A stretch of DNA of 64,000 bases from Daucus carota subsp. sativus (taxonomy: Eukaryota; Streptophyta; Magnoliopsida; Apiales; Apiaceae). Of the stretch, positions 37,621-49,161 are shown one piece after another. Location: contig NC_030383.2 in assembly GCF_001625215.2 (NCBI RefSeq), forward strand, positions 59,944,949 to 60,008,948, given 5' to 3'. Numbering within the stretch: position 1 is the first letter of the stretch; every line of letters starts with the position of its first letter. The translations under genes and the position numbers were made by a program. A model generated the notes under the pieces. The model did not search any database, had not been told where the DNA came from, and saw only the letters and a list, made by a program, of their open reading frames with translations.

Positions 37621-40600
37621 CTAGTCACGTTCCATAAAAACAGTGCAAGCAGCCCTTGCAGCATTGACTTCTGCTTGTTTCTTGGATTTTGCCACTGTGC
37701 CTTGAAATATCACTCCGACTACTTCCACGGTGGATATGAAAGATGGATTGTGAGGTTCACCACCAGACATTTCAGTTTTATATATTGGCAAATTGCAACC
37801 TATGCTTTGAACTAACTCTTGTAACACGTTCTTGTAGAGTGGACAAGAATTTTGCAAAGAAACAGGTGCCTGAACATTAAAACTGAGTTAGGACTCCACC
37901 AAACTATAATAAAGTTCGATTGACAAAAAATCACTAGCTTGAAGAACTTGCCTTTTGTAAGGTATCTTTTGCAAATGAAAGAAGAGCAAATTGTGCAGCA
38001 GCAATCTCAGCTTCCTCTAAAGTCTTATAAGACCCTGGACTTTCATAAGGAATTCGTTTAACAAATACTTTGGCCTTGAAGCACGGAGCATGAGGTGGGC
38101 CTATTTTATCACTTAAATACAACGGTATGCCAAGTTTATTTCTTTGTGCATAAGTCTGCAGCCTCAGCTTGTAGTCATCCATATCATCTACAAGCATGCA
38201 GTGAGAGTAAGATTATTTCTAATTGTCAGGAGATTAAAAAAAACAAGATATACTAATTAACACATTTCAACATGAAATTGAAATGCTTGTGTTGTGTATC
38301 AAAGGATTTCAAACTAATGTTGTTGGTACTAACACTACAAGAAAAGTGGCTAAAAGCCACTGTCAAAATGTGGTCGCTTTTCAAATAGAAATGCTTAGGT
38401 TGTGTATCAAAGGATCACTAAACTAATAATAACTTGTCTTGAGATCTCTACTTCTTCAGTACTATAATAGAAATCTACTTGATTAGGAATTAACTTCACT
38501 ATGTGTTTTGTGCTTAATAGTACCAGAGTCATCTGGAGAAACTTAAATAGTTGGGTTTGTTTCTAATCAAGTAGATTTCTATAATACACAAGAAGTAGAG
38601 ATCTCAAGAGTCCTAATCAAGTAGATTTCTATAAAACATAAGAAGTAGATATTGTAAGACAAATTACTATTAGTTTGGTGAATGTTGAAGAATTCTTTGC
38701 ATTATAAGGTAATATAACTATATAAGGAGGACGAGCTAAGCACCCAACTATACTGATGCTGACTTATTATTGTTCAGAATAGATTCATGCACTTTTAAAT
38801 CCTTCTATTATTAATGATGGAAATCTTTCCCCAGCTATCCCTTTCCAGATAAACTCCCTTGATATATGGGAATATAAGAACTCATGAAGGTCCAATTAAA
38901 GGAAGTTTTAAAAGAGAAAGAATGAAAACAAATTTAATGCTAAGCATTTGTGTTGTAGGTTACAAGATTCAGTATGTACACAAATTTTAAGCTAGAGATT
39001 TATATTTGTGGAATAAAAATGCAATATGTCAACTCTCATACCATTCTTGAATTCCTCTTCACTTGACTGCAATTTCCCAGCCTGATGTATATCAATCCCT
39101 GGCTGTCCAGTTTCAGTTTCTGCTTTTGGTTCTAAATAAACAGGGAAAAGAATGATAAATTATAGTAACATAACAAGTTTCTTATGAAATTATTCAAAAT
39201 GAAGAAAAAAATAAAAATACAATATATAATTTTCAATAGTTTATAATACTACTATTTAAACAAGAAATACATAGATTAAAATTGAGAAGCAAAATGAACT
39301 TGTAACCGCCATACATATACCTAAATCGAAATTCGTGTTACATGAGCACTGAACTGCAAATGCCTCCGAGGGCACAAGCCCAACACACAATGCAACGTGC
39401 ACGCATTCATCAAAGACAAATAAATATAAAATTATACATATGAGCATTGGCATATAATAAAAAATGTATGGTTTAATTAACAAAACCACAACTGCCATTT
39501 AAACACAAAAAAGAAAAAGCCTTTCTATCTCTTGTGATGATTTCTTGCTCGCTCATAGTGTTGTTCGCCTATATCAACACTATAATATATTATCATGAGA
39601 ATTTGTTCCCTTACACTTGTGGATTCATCACAGGTAAATAAATATACAAGATATAAACTATAATTAAATATTAAAATTTATAAAAAAGAAGACATTCAAA
39701 AGCAAAACACAATTATATCTATGATCAAACATCCAAATTCATCAGCATATAACTTCAAGAAAGTCTAGAATAATTTGAATTCAAATTAAAAAAGAAATGC
39801 AAAGTTGGTCGAATATTACTCTTCATCATTAATATTCACATAATCTTTTTCTTCACAATTATTAATATTCGGGTCCTCAAAAATGTATCACCAATCAGTA
39901 TACTTAGAATTCGTTTGAGAGTGTTGTTCAAAGCTAAAATGATGTTGGTAAAAATGTTGTTGTTACTATCCCACTCCCACAGCAATACCAAACAAGTAGT
40001 GTTAGGCTTTTCCATTTAGCAATGAGGATACCATAGAAAATATATTCAGTATCTATGATCAGTTAAGATGTATTGCATACAAGTATAATGTGTATAATCA
40101 GTTAATAAGTATTACAAGTATAAACCACTGTTCTAAAAATCCCCAGTTTAACCGATTAATCCCCTCCAAGGTCAGTCACCCGATTCGATTTTTTGAAATC
40201 CGATTAATCCTTATATATATTTTTTAATCGAAGTATATATAAATTATTAAAATTAAAATACTATATCACTTTAAATATGAATAATTATAGAGTTTATAAA
40301 TATAATAAATATATTAGTTACTAAATAGCTAATATAATAATAACTAAATACTAAATCATATTTTAATATTATAATAAATCCGATTTTCACTCCGCTTAAT
40401 CCTTCCGATTAATCTCCGATTTCCGATTAATCCCTGAATCAGTAGCTCAACCGATTAGGTTCGATTACCGATTTCTGTAACACTAGTATATACAGTGAAT
40501 CTACTGCAATCAGATATACAATTTATTTTTGTAAGGTATTACAATCAGATTAGTACTGGAAAATTAAAGAATCCCATAAATACACAACCAAAAATAAACT

Positions 40601-40865
40601 AAGCCAAGATTAAATCTTTAAACAAAAAGGACCAAATGATCGAATTTGTACCAGATGCAATAAAGTGATCGACAGCAAGCCTAGCAGCATCATTTTGGGC
40701 ATCTTTGATATTGTTAGAGTGAAGGGTTGTGTCAAAGGTGACACCTTTAACAACAACTGAAGCTGTGAAACAAGGGTTATGATCGGGTCCCTCCTTCACA
40801 CAGGAATATCTGGGCAAAGCCCATTTCTTCTTCTGACAGAGTTCCTGAAGCTGGGTTTTGTACAT
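37621..40865 (-). CDS. DRB-A: shortened dsRNA-binding protein, three dsRBDs, 262 aa
   Basis: Predicted dsRNA-binding protein of the plant DRB (Dicer-partner) family. Four exons: 40865-40652, 39131-39042, 38187-37952 and 37869-37621, sum 789 nt, phases consistent. Three domains: dsRBD1 about 2-70, dsRBD2 about 107-175, dsRBD3 about 190-258. dsRBD2 and 3 look DRB4-like (GPPHAPCFKAKV, HNPSFISTVEV). Compared with DRB-B, two splice sites changed. The exon 4 acceptor CCAG became GCAA, and an upstream TTCAG is used in this model, adding APVSLQ in frame. The exon 4 donor GTAAGT became GTGACT, so translation stops after MERD and the C-terminal third is lost. Introns hold repeats at 38332-38660 and 40148-40487. 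It may be functional as a domain-only protein or be decaying. Confidence 0.7.
38332..38660. repeat. Inverted repeat sequence in DRB-A intron 2
   Basis: Begins CACTACAAGAAAAGTGGCTAAAAGCC, a CACTA-like end. It then has GAAATCTACTTGATTAGG and two inverse copies reading CCTAATCAAGTAGATTTCTA. Probably a degenerate MITE; the right end is not clear. Confidence 0.4.
40148..40487. repeat. Degenerate TIR repeat in DRB-A intron 1
   Basis: CCGATTAATCC motifs occur in both orientations near both ends (AACCGATTAATCCCCTCC, CCGATTAGGTTCGATTACC) around an AT-rich core. It looks like an old non-autonomous element; family not named. Confidence 0.4.
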
Positions 40866-42460
40866 CTTTTAGGTTGAAAATGTTATCTCGAGGGTTCTAC
40901 GAGAGAAGCGGTTTAGGACTGTATTTATACAAGAAAAAATGCATTTATTACAACAGATTTGGATTACTGTTGAAATATGAGAGTATTTAATAGAATCTTG
41001 TTTACTGTTGAAATATGAGAGTATTTAATAGGGATTGGTAAAATCCCATTTAATTGAGACTAAAAATAATTTAAAATCTTGAGATATTTTTTGAAAATTT
41101 AATTGTTTTTTAAAAAATTTGGAATTAGTTAATTAGAATTTTATAGAATACTTTTGGTTCTCTTTATATTCAAACATAGTCGAATTTTTTTTATATTCTA
41201 TAACATAATAGACTTTGATGGATTTGTTAGTATATATTGAACTTTTTAAAATCTCTTCAAAATCCAAGAGATTTTTTTTTTTAACAAGGAAAAATAATTC
41301 AATAATAAAAAGTTATACGGCGTCTACATACATGATCGAAATTGAACAAACGCATAATAATATCGTTGATGAATCCTTCCATCTTGGATAGGCAACCAAA
41401 CGATTTTTTGAAGAGATATATACATATTTTAATCCTCCAACTGTTGTTTTGAGCAATCGACCATAGATGTATTACCATAATAACCTTCATCACCGAATCA
41501 ACATTATGAAAATCAACACCATCAAAATCCTGCAGATCTGGAATCTCAGACATGACGAACAGTAAAGAAAATCAAAATCAAACTCTCACACAAGGAGAGA
41601 CCAAACAAAATCCAAATAAATTGGGAACTTATTAAACAAAAGCAAAAGATGAACAAAGACTGTTAAAAAGAAGAAAAGATTGGGGCTTTCCACCGGTAAA
41701 AGCCGATGGAAGCCCCTCAGATTATAGAGGCGGCTACTTCAAGAATAGAGAGAAAAGAGAGAATAGGGTTTGTTTTTCTAATCAAAATCCAAGAGATTTT
41801 AATAGAGATGTGTTAAAATCTGCGAACTTAGTGTGTAATCAAATCATTTATAATCTACTAAAATCTACTACTAAGCAATAAAAATCTATTATAATCTAGA
41901 TTGAATTTTACACTCTCCCAATGACATAAATTATTTTGATAAAAATATGAGAAAATGACCCAAATACCATAATTTTAATAAGTAATAACCCAAATATTAT
42001 ATTATGTAAATATGACCTCAAATATCAATTAGAAACAAAATATTAAACAACATTTTAGTTATAGACGGAACTGATATGTAACTTTCATTTGGGTCATTGT
42101 ACTAAAAAAACTATCAATCAAATCATTTAACTAGTAAAAGTATGCAATTTAATCATCAACCACGATAAAAATTTCAATCAACGAACAGCCGTTAGTGTCG
42201 CTAAAACTTGGACGGAAAGCTGAATCAGAAGGTGACGTACGTGGCTTGCTTGCCACCAACGTGGCACGCATGAATGTGGCACTTGCGGGTCATATGACTG
42301 TTGGACCTACCCGCCAATTAAAATTCACACACCCTTTTTTCTCATCCTCTTCTTCTTATCTTCCCTACATTTTCTTCAATTTCTTTTCTCAAAATTAAGG
42401 TTCATTCTTGTTTCATGTCCACGTCCAAAAGCTCCTTAGTCTCAAACCCTTCCGTCAACA
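40866..42460. other. DRB-A upstream region with repeats and a retroposon
   Basis: The first few hundred bases are the likely DRB-A promoter. From 41210 to about 41900 lies a repeat also present at 17650-17820, interrupted by the retroposon at 41275-41781. The stretch 42050-42330 has MULE-end-like character (GGGTCATTGTACTAAAAAAAC) next to a captured F-box fragment. No intact gene. Confidence 0.45.
41275..41781 (-). mobile_element. Retroposon insertion with about 18-bp target duplication and poly-A tail
   Basis: TCAAAATCCAAGAGATTTT occurs on both sides (from 41257 and from 41782), and the interrupted repeat is continuous when the insert is removed. A run of T at the left end is a poly-A tail for a minus-strand insert. 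The insert starts (minus strand) with AAAACAAACCCTATTCTCTC, then a CCACCGG/CCGGTGG-like stem, and has a short open frame with MSEIPDLQDFDGVDF. It is consistent with a 5'-truncated LINE or a LINE-mobilised transcript. Confidence 0.65.
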
Positions 42461-42474
42461 ATTAATTTATTCAA

Positions 42475-42701
42475 CTCTTAGATCTCCGATCACATTGCAC
42501 CACCAGCTTTGTCATCGAATCAAATCGCGAAACAACACCAGGACAAAACTAATCAACTCCGCCTGCATTCAACGACAACCGATGACGACTCTGCCCCTCC
42601 ACTCTCAACCACCACCGGCAAACAAGCGAGCATCTTTTATGATCACCGGAGCTCAGAGACTTAAAAACCAACTCAATACACTCGTCAAGAAGTTCTTCAC
42701 A
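42475..42701 (-). pseudogene. Captured F-box fragment (VFB/SKIP2-like)
   Basis: The frame reads ELLDECIELVFKSLSSGDHK, RCSLVCRWW and VEGQSRHRLSLNA, then a TGA, and continues as SRFDSMTKLVVQCDRRS in the next part. This is the F-box plus first linker of plant VIER F-BOX/SKIP2-type proteins, whose pattern GDRKRCSLV and GQSRHRLSL is distinctive. No leucine-rich repeats follow, and stops interrupt the frame. Confidence 0.65.
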
Positions 42702-43344
42702 GGGGTAGAAAGGAAACAAGAGCGGTGAAAAAGAGCCGGAGACAACCGAATCGAAGACAACGACGCAACGGACTGAGTTGAAGAATACTGCCCCATACAA
42801 TTGTTTGAAATTTTGATTTTAGTAATCAGGACTTTAAAAGATAATTTATCATATTTTATTATTATATTAGTATTTTTTTACACCCGATAAGATGTAAATC
42901 ACAAAAAAAAAAAGAGTTAAAACACTTATAAGCAATAAACCCTTAATGGTTCGAGTAGTGATATGGGGTTGGAATGTGGAATCGGGTTAAGCTGGTATGA
43001 GTTTGAGGTATCATATCTAATATCATGTGTTTGGTTGAGTGCTGGAATCAATATATACTATTTTTACAAAAAATAAGTTATTAATTTATATTAATTAAAA
43101 ATATTACTCAAATTATTATTGTTATATATTTTTGCATCATTGATTTAATTTTGTATCAAATATTAATATTTCATTACTTAAATAGAGACAAAAAATTAGA
43201 AAATAAATGTATCTCATAGACTCATACCTCCCTCTCATACCCATCTCCCCATTTGGGTATCAAAAACACATATATACCTTGGGTTTAAGGTATGGGTTTC
43301 AGATTTTGTTTTTCCCAATCAAACACAAGGTATGGGTTTCGGGT

Positions 43345-43790
43345 TAAAAAGATTTCATAGCAGAAGCAGTAAAGTGATGGAGAGCAAGCCTAGCTGCAGG
43401 CTAGCGCCTAGCAGCATCATTCCCGGCATCTTTCATATATAGCCTTCATCAGTAACTCTTTTTGACGACTTTGCTGGTGGAGTTTGAAGACCAGCGAGAG
43501 CAACATATGAGGAAACAAGATGTTTGATTTAGTAATATAAACATGATTGCTAAAAAGAAGATCTGGGTATATATCAGATGTCTGTACAGTACCATACATC
43601 TGGAATGCTTTCTCTGCGATATTCCTCATATTTTACCTGTCTACTAAAATGAAGAAGGGACATCTTTATAACCAATTTATTCCTTAATAAATTAACCTAT
43701 AATGCCTAAAAGATCGAAGTGTGCTATTTCTACCATTAACAAATTAAGGTTGACAGAGATTTATGACTCTGTAGAGTAAACTAAGCGCTG
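43345..43790 (-). pseudogene. Fused remnant: DRB exon 1 tail joined to methionine synthase intron/exon pieces
   Basis: 43345-43437 matches the 3' end of DRB exon 1 (AGCAGTAAAGTGATGGAGAGCA, against 53069-53125). It is followed directly by 43440-43475, matching methionine synthase exon 6 (GTAACTCTTTTTGA, against 55809-55835). Then 43476-43790 matches methionine synthase intron 4 (against 56395-56700). It is a deleted remnant of a duplicated DRB-methionine synthase block. Confidence 0.75.
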
Positions 43791-44183
43791 AGATGCAACC
43801 ATATATGCAACCTCAATTGCAACTATTGCAACATGAAAATCAATTGCTCAACGTCATATGACTTTGACCATATTTTTGAAAATAAGTTGGAAAACACGGA
43901 GTATTTTTGTAAATTTGCCTATTATATTTTAGGTAAATAGAAAGTTGTTGTTTTGGATTCAAATGTCGCAATAAAGCTCCAGCAGTGGAACAAATGGCAA
44001 AAGATTCAAAAGAAGGTTGGAAAATCAATACAATTTATACTCTCAATGTGCAATGCACGGCAAATTAAGACAATAACGTAAACAAAAAAAAAAACTTCTA
44101 AACAACATTCCAGTTTGCAAGTCTATAACTCTATAGAATATCCAGATAACAACTTAAGGTAAAACTAACTAATTTATCGGAAC

Positions 44184-47100
44184 TTAAATTGTGTTAACCC
44201 TCGAGCCTCCTTTAGCCATCTCCATGTCAACACCATCAGCCACGAACCTTTTCCAGAACCAATGCGACTTCCATACAATTGCCATCTCTTCGATAGGAAT
44301 GCCTTTGGTCTCGGGCAGTAAGAAGATCACGAACAGAGTCATTACTACCACGAAGAATGAGAAGAAGATGAAAAGCCAAAACTTCATCAGGCAGAGCATC
44401 ATCAAGAAGAGTTGAGCTATGATGAATGTGAAGAACATGTTCACTGAAACCGTGATACTTTGCGCCGCTGATCGGATTTCGAGTGGGAAAATCTCACTTG
44501 GTACTAACCATCCTAGAGGACCCCAAGACCACGCAAATCCAGCCACATATACGCATATGAAAAGAACCACAACGATAGCATACCACTCTGGTAAATTACT
44601 AGTGTTGCCAGATGTTCCGAATTTTAAGCCGATGAGAATCGCAACAGCAACCTGTCCAAATTTTATAGTATATCAGACAATGTAGTTTGTTATTTAATAA
44701 ACGGTCTTTTCAGGTGTGTGCTCACTAACAACTATTTTTTATTTAGGGGGAAGATTATAATTGGTGTAGATTTTTGTACAAGCAGTAGCCATCATTATTA
44801 ATGGGATCCGAGCCAATAGAAATCCACCACCTAACTAAACAGTGGTTAGTGTGCCATGGGCACATACCATAAAATCCATTTGATAAAATATAAAAAGAGA
44901 AACATCTGATGAATATCTTTACCTGAGAAGCAATCATCTGAATCCCTCCTTCAATGAAAAGAAACTTCCGTCCCAGCTTATCAACCAGATAAATAGCCAC
45001 AACAGTTGCAACCACATTGACTAAACCAGTGATCACAGCAGACATAAGAGACGCGGTGCCCCCAAAACCAATAGTCTTGAACAAAACCGGGGCGTAGAAC
45101 ATAATAACATTAATGCCTGTGATCTGTTGAAAGAATGGAATGAGTAGAGCCATTACAAGGTGTGGCCTATACTTTCGTTGGAAGAGGTTTCTCCACGGAT
45201 GCTCCACTTTCTTTGATGCTTCACTGGCTGCAACAAGATCTTTAAACTCCTCATCAACATTATCAACTCCACGGATTTTCAGTAGTTCTGCTCTAGCCTC
45301 ATCTTTTTTGCCATTTTCGATGAGTGAATTAGGAGTTTCAGGGAGAAACCATGATCCGACTATCATGATCAGTGCAGGCACAACTGCTCCTCCTAAGCTC
45401 AAGCGCCATCCCCAACCACCCTCGATCTTAACAAACCAATAGTTCAAGAGATTGGCTATAAGGATGCCTGCGGTGATTGATAATTGAAAGCAGAAGTTCA
45501 GGGCTCCTCTGTACTTGTAGGGTGCCATCTCGGACAGGTAAAGTGGTACTGCCTGCAGTTACAAATTAACAAGTTATAATAAAACTATAACATCAGTGTC
45601 AACTACAACCTGATTGTGAAACAAAGAACAAGCTAAATAAATAATCGTTTTCTTTTGAGATAGTTTAAAACAGAGAATATCCAAATTCTTTAATCTAAAA
45701 CAGTATTACAAGAACCATACAAACACATGAGAAGAAAAAGTTACCTGATTTCCGAAGCCAATACCAAAACCGAGCAAAAGCCTACCAACAATAAGCATGG
45801 CAATATTCTGAGCAAATCCATTTATTAATGCACCAGCACAGAACAGAGTACCACCAACAAGCATAGACCGCCTTCGACCTAGTCTCCACGTGACCCATGA
45901 AGCCACGAGTGAGGATAACAGGGCAGCTACGTACAGTGATGATGTGAACAGTGTCAGTGTCTGGCTATCAAATTTGCAGTACTGATTGGTGGAATTATCC
46001 GCTTTCTGCTTCCGGTACACAGATGGGAAGAACTTCTCCAAAAACGAGTCCATAGATGTCACTCCACCTAAACATCAAAATAGATTAGTAAGTATTAAAC
46101 AAACATAGAATTTTCTAGTGTGCACTCATAGTCATACACGAACAACCACTTTTTACTTTTTAATTAGGTGATGAAATTCGTTTAGATCTAATTCCAGTAA
46201 GAATGATGGCCCTCACATGTACAAAAATCTCCCGTGCCAGAAAGACCCAACAAACATTACGAGCACAAACATAACTTCACAAAAAAGTATAGAAAAAATT
46301 ATGTATATGCATGACACAATCAATATACTTATATAAAGGAGAAGCTGAGGGGCGTGTAGGTGGCGCCTCTCAAATCGCTTCGTTCTATTTTTCTAATTTT
46401 CTGGAATTTTTGGATGGAAAATATCAAAAATTAGAACTACCTCTTTTAGTTTCGAATATATTAGAAGCAAGTTTCAGAATCTGATTTTGTTTCAGATTAT
46501 TTATGGAATATAGCAGCTTGAAAGTTTTAATCTGATTTGTTTCTATATAAGGGAGAAGCTTTATGGAATATAGTAGTTTGAAAGTTTTGATCTGATTTTA
46601 TTTCTATATAAAAAGGAGAACTGATTTTGTTTCAGATTATATATGGAATATAGCAGCTTGAAAGTTTTAATCTGATTTTGTTCCAGATTATTTAATTAAG
46701 GGAAAGAGTAGCACACAAGTCTCTCTGCACCTATAAATACCCCAGATTCTGGATCATCTAAACACAACCTACTCTCTCTCTCAATACCACAATCCTACCA
46801 CTCTTCGGTGATATTCCTTTTGCTTGAATTCTAACTCGGTGGTGCCGTTCTTCTACCACGATGAGTGAAGGTTGTTTATACGGTATTAAAAAAAATAAAG
46901 GTAGTTATAGACCGTTACGTGAGAGTCAACAAATCCATACACGGGAGAATAATATAATCTTGACATGATATTGATGGATGATATCAATAAATTAACTATT
47001 AGTGATGTATGTTTGTTGGTCATTATTTTATAATATTTGTTTTGTTCATCGGACATGTTTGTTGTTAATTTTTATATGATTTACTTTGTATAGAGGAAAT

Positions 47101-47834
47101 ATTATTCATCCATTATCTGTATGTTCCGTTTAAGCAACTTTTAAGTGAAGACTGTTCATACAGTATTGAAAAATAAAGGTTGTTACAAGCAAGGGTAGAT
47201 ATAGACCGTTATCTCGCGGATTTAAGTTAGATGTTTTTGTGCACAATCAATCTAAAAAATTTGGAGGAATGTGACAATGTAGGAACATGATTGCTTAATT
47301 TTCAAAAAAAAAATACAAATAAAATTAAGATTCGTCGTGCTTTAAATTGTTAATTACGTGTAGAAATTTATTTTCATTTTTTCAACATGAATTATAATCC
47401 AATTTTGCAATTTTATATATTAGTATTGGTATTACATCAAAAATTTTATAATATTAATTTTATTTTATCCTACAAATATTATTTTTTAATCATTAATATA
47501 CTTTTTATAGAGCCACAAAATTATTGCATTCTACAAATATTTATATTAAATTAGTAATATAATTTTTATAGGCCGCCGCAACGCGCGGCTTCTGAACTAG
47601 TGTAATATATGATAGTTAAATACATGAAATTTGGTGCTTAGCATTTGCTCATGAACACACTATAGAAAAACCGACATTATAAAGTTTGCACATAGTCATA
47701 CCTGAAATACCGAGGTCATACCCGAAGATCAAACCGCCCATAGCAGCAACAATGGTTGTCACCAAAACCCGTTTAGTAAGCTTTCCCGGATAAGCTTTCC
47801 CGTTGCCGGAGCTCACAGCCCCGCCGCCGGCCAT
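44184..47834 (-). CDS. STP: STP-type monosaccharide/H+ symporter, 517 aa
   Basis: A plasma-membrane hexose-proton symporter of the major facilitator superfamily (sugar transport protein family) that imports monosaccharides from the apoplast. Four exons: 47834-47702, 46067-45745, 45552-44923, 44651-44184, sum 1554 nt, all phases consistent. Family signatures: [19 protein letters not shown] near the N-terminus, RLGRRRSML after the second helices, [60 protein letters not shown] and [11 protein letters not shown], with [10 protein letters not shown] before a hydrophilic tail. Twelve hydrophobic segments are expected and visible in outline. Length fits the family (about 510-525). Intron 1 (1634 bp) contains a Helitron. 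Which STP subgroup it belongs to, and its sugar range, cannot be settled by eye. Confidence 0.95.
46320..47600 (+). mobile_element. Non-autonomous Helitron in STP intron 1
   Basis: Starts TCAATATACTTATATAAAGG, ends GCCGCCGCAACGCGCGGC hairpin plus TTCTGAACTAG. It is inserted between A (46319) and T (47601). The ends match the element at 18857-19776. The interior includes internal direct repeats (GTTTCAGATTAT.TATGGAATATAG). It is in the antisense direction relative to STP. Confidence 0.88.
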
Positions 47835-49161
47835 TATTATCTATTATCAAGAACTGAACAAGAGTTTCGAATAAAGAGGGATGCAAGAGTATGCACAAGT
47901 AAGAATGTGTAAGAGTACTTTTAATGAATTTGTCAAATTGACACGGGTATTTATAGAGATTTTTACGTTTGATCTCCGATTCTTTGTAGAACATAATTTG
48001 CATGCATGTTCATGCAAAGAGACTTGTATCCTACTCCTAGTTGAATTGATATATAATTCCTTTTCAGTGTAGATATAATTTATTATATTAAACAATTATA
48101 ACGGCTTGCAGAATGTTACTACGAATAATTAGTGCGCTACAAGTTTAATTTTTTGTAAACCTTGTTATTATAGAATTGTGAGAGAGCATAATAGTCATTA
48201 TATATGGAGAGATTTTTTATTTATGAATTTTATTGTTTTGTATTATTGTGATCTTAAGTTTTTTGTAGTTCAAATTTATATATTTTTATTTTGCATTATT
48301 GTAATTAAAAGATTTTGTAGTTTAAATTTAGACCGTGCTAAAAACTATACATGTTTTTTAGATATTAATTTATAATAACTCGTGCCATATACTGTTATTT
48401 TTTTTCACATACATATTTATTATTAGTTTTAATAATTTATATGATGTAGGAATATTTTTAGAAAATAAATTTACATATATATAATAATATTATTATAATT
48501 CAATTGGAACCAAAAAGTAGGAAGTAATAAAAATATCTATATTTCATAATAAAAATCGTAAATTAGAACTGAAAAATAGAAAGTAGGAAAATAACTACAA
48601 CATCATGATAAGAATCGTATTCTATTTACAAACCTTCTTTTATAAAGTGTAGGATATAAAAATAATAATATATAGTCGTATTTTAATTACTAAAACAATT
48701 TTAAGTATTATTTTTACAAGACCTCTCCAATTTAGTTTAGAACTATTCTATTTTCAAACAATACTTTTTAATTCAATTTAGAACATGGGGCGTCATTAAA
48801 TAGCCTGGTTTATCTTATGTTATCAGGGGACATCCTGGTTGCTAGAAGTATTGGAAAACTAAACAGCAAAGGATGAGCATCAAGTGAAGCCAAAAACTTG
48901 CAAAGCAGAGAAGAAATAAACAAGTTAATAGAGAGTAACAAAGAAATAAATTGTGTGAGCAACTAAGATGTGAATCAAGTAATGCAACAAGTAAGGGTTT
49001 AGACAAACTGGAACAGGACAACATCATCACCCTAAGAATTAGGTGATGTAGAACAGATTATCTTCCACCAGGACATGATGCCTATTATTTAAAATAATTT
49101 ATAGAGAAGGATTCTGTTGGATAGAAAGAGAAACACAGAATCTAGTTAACTATAAATCTAT
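47835..49161. other. STP promoter and DRB-B 3' flank
   Basis: AT-rich, with no supported gene. The minus-strand region just upstream of 47834 is the likely STP promoter/5' UTR. The open frames seen here have no protein-like composition. 48800-49161 is the probable 3' UTR of DRB-B. Confidence 0.5.

Noticed and set aside
45140..45442. Plus-strand open frame of 100 codons inside the sugar symporter
   Set aside because: It is antisense to a clear STP exon and shows no family features.
48178..48375. Plus-strand open frame of 65 codons upstream of STP
   Set aside because: Extremely AT-rich, Phe/Tyr/Ile-rich composition typical of random AT-rich DNA.
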